Made by a program: the position numbers and the translations under genes. From positions 1 to 6,373 of the forward strand of contig JALTLP010000111.1 of NCBI GenBank assembly GCA_027001895.1: DNA of 6,373 bases, read 5' to 3'. The DNA is from Chromatiales bacterium (GTDB taxonomy: Bacteria; Pseudomonadota; Gammaproteobacteria; UBA6429; Thiohalophilaceae). A model generated the notes under the pieces. It made no database searches, was not told the DNA's origin, and saw only the letters and a list, made by a program, of their open reading frames with translations. Every line of letters begins with the position of its first letter. Within the stretch, counting starts at the first letter, position 1. Shown one piece after another: positions 5,522 to 6,373 of this stretch.

Positions 5522-6373
5522 ATGAACGCGCCTGGCGAACATCATAATAAAATAATGCAGAGTGCATACACCCATTCTGACATCCTTTGTGGTGTCGGAG
5601 TGGGCTATCGTGCCGAGCATTTTGAATATATTGATCAAAACAAACCAGATATTCCCTGGCTTGAGATACTTATTGATAATTATATGATGGATGACGGCCC
5701 ATGCCTTTATTATCTGGATAGGGTCGCGCAAAACCACCCACTAACTTTTCATGGTGTTGGTATGTCATTGGGTTCAGTAGACGACCTTAACTTTGCATAC
5801 CTTGAAAAATTAAAGCAGTTAATTGAACAATACCAACCCATTTATGTATCGGACCATTTATGCTGGACCTCGATTAACGGTTACCATTCACATGATCTAT
5901 TACCCATGCCCTACACAGCGGAAGCAATTGATGTCGTGATAAAGCATATTAAACAGGTTCAGGATTTTTTAGGTAGACGAATATTGCTGGAAAATGTATC
6001 GAGTTATATAACATATAAAAACTCTGCAATGCAGGAATGGGAATTTTTAAAGATAATTGCCGAGCAGGCAGATTGCGATATTTTACTGGATATTAACAAC
6101 ATTTATGTCAGTGCTATTAATCATAAGATGGATGCAATGGCTTATTTAGAGAATCTGCCGGTAGAGTGTGTAAAAGAAATGCACCTTGCGGGTTACACAG
6201 ATATGGCTACGCATTTACTGGATAGTCATGCTGAAAAGGTTCATCTACCAGTCTGGCAGTTATATAAAAAGGCTCTTGAAAGATTTGGCAATGTCCCAAC
6301 GCTGATTGAATGGGATAATGATATCCCTGATTTTTCTGTTCTGCAAGAAGAAGCTAAAAAAGCGGAACGTATT
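5522..6373 (+). CDS. bufB: DUF692/MNIO oxidase, bufferin-modifying enzyme (BufB-like), 3'-truncated
   Basis: Open from the ATG at 5522 to the window end: 284 codons with no stop. Family length is about 280-290, so only a short C-terminal end is missing. Members of this TIM-barrel family (MNIO, including MbnB, TglH and the BufB enzymes) bind two or three irons and oxidise cysteines of a partner peptide. Family motifs in order: GVGVGYRAEHFEYI (24-37), WLEILIDNY (46-54), FHGVGMSLGS (76-85, His77), VSDHLCW (109-115, D111 and H112), HDLLPMPYT (124-132), LLENVSSYI (155-163, E157 and N158), LLDINNIYVSAINH (188-201), EMHLAGY (219-225), HLLDSHAEKVHLPVW (231-245) and LIEWDNDIP (261-269). The ribosome site is weak (GGT at 5511), so translation is probably coupled to bufA. 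The usual next gene, a DUF2063 partner (bufC), would lie beyond the right edge. Confidence 0.92.
   Translation, partial: MNAPGEHHNKIMQSAYTHSDILCGVGVGYRAEHFEYIDQNKPDIPWLEILIDNYMMDDGPCLYYLDRVAQNHPLTFHGVGMSLGSVDDLNFAYLEKLKQLIEQYQPIYVSDHLCWTSINGYHSHDLLPMPYTAEAIDVVIKHIKQVQDFLGRRILLENVSSYITYKNSAMQEWEFLKIIAEQADCDILLDINNIYVSAINHKMDAMAYLENLPVECVKEMHLAGYTDMATHLLDSHAEKVHLPVWQLYKKALERFGNVPTLIEWDNDIPDFSVLQEEAKKAERI

Noticed and set aside
5507..5737. Minus-strand open frame opposite the start of the DUF692 gene
   Set aside because: It is covered by the well-supported DUF692 coding region on the other strand and shows no recognisable motif or ribosome site.

Overview
The window looks like chromosomal DNA of a gammaproteobacterium with moderate to low GC. 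The evidence is a perfect CRP-type palindrome, a two-cluster MoaA, a DUF3379-type anti-sigma factor next to an ECF sigma factor, and a DUF2282/DUF692 (bufferin) pair. The species cannot be named from this sequence. No rRNA, tRNA, insertion sequence, CRISPR array or phage gene is visible.

Left part (1-2146, + strand): the 3' end of a TauE/SafE-type membrane permease, cut by the left edge, then a 163-bp intergenic region containing a perfect TGTGA-N6-TCACA palindrome. Next is a 581-residue membrane diguanylate cyclase with a dCache-like periplasmic sensor, HAMP, coiled coil and an AGDEF-type GGDEF domain with an intact RxxD inhibitory site.

Middle part (2148-3669, - strand): moaA (first step of molybdenum cofactor synthesis), overlapped at its 3' end by a gene for an exported DsrE-like protein. 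The DsrE-like gene converges on the cyclase gene with a single base between the two stop codons.

Right part (3767-6373): the most interesting region. A minus-strand pair encodes an ECF sigma factor and a one-TM anti-sigma factor with an HxxxCxxC motif (DUF3379-like). It is divergent from a plus-strand operon encoding a small exported four-cysteine DUF2282 precursor (bufferin, BufA-like) and a DUF692/MNIO enzyme (BufB-like), the latter cut by the right edge near its C-terminus. Bufferins are known as MNIO-modified, copper-binding exported peptides. The divergent intergenic region holds two promoter-like sequences, one facing each operon, that share AAATGTAA(T/G)G-N16-GGTCT with identical spacing. 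The simplest model is that the sigma factor transcribes both its own operon and the bufferin operon, and is held inactive at the membrane until a periplasmic signal, plausibly copper, is sensed. The link between this sigma/anti-sigma pair and bufferin production is inferred from layout and promoter match.
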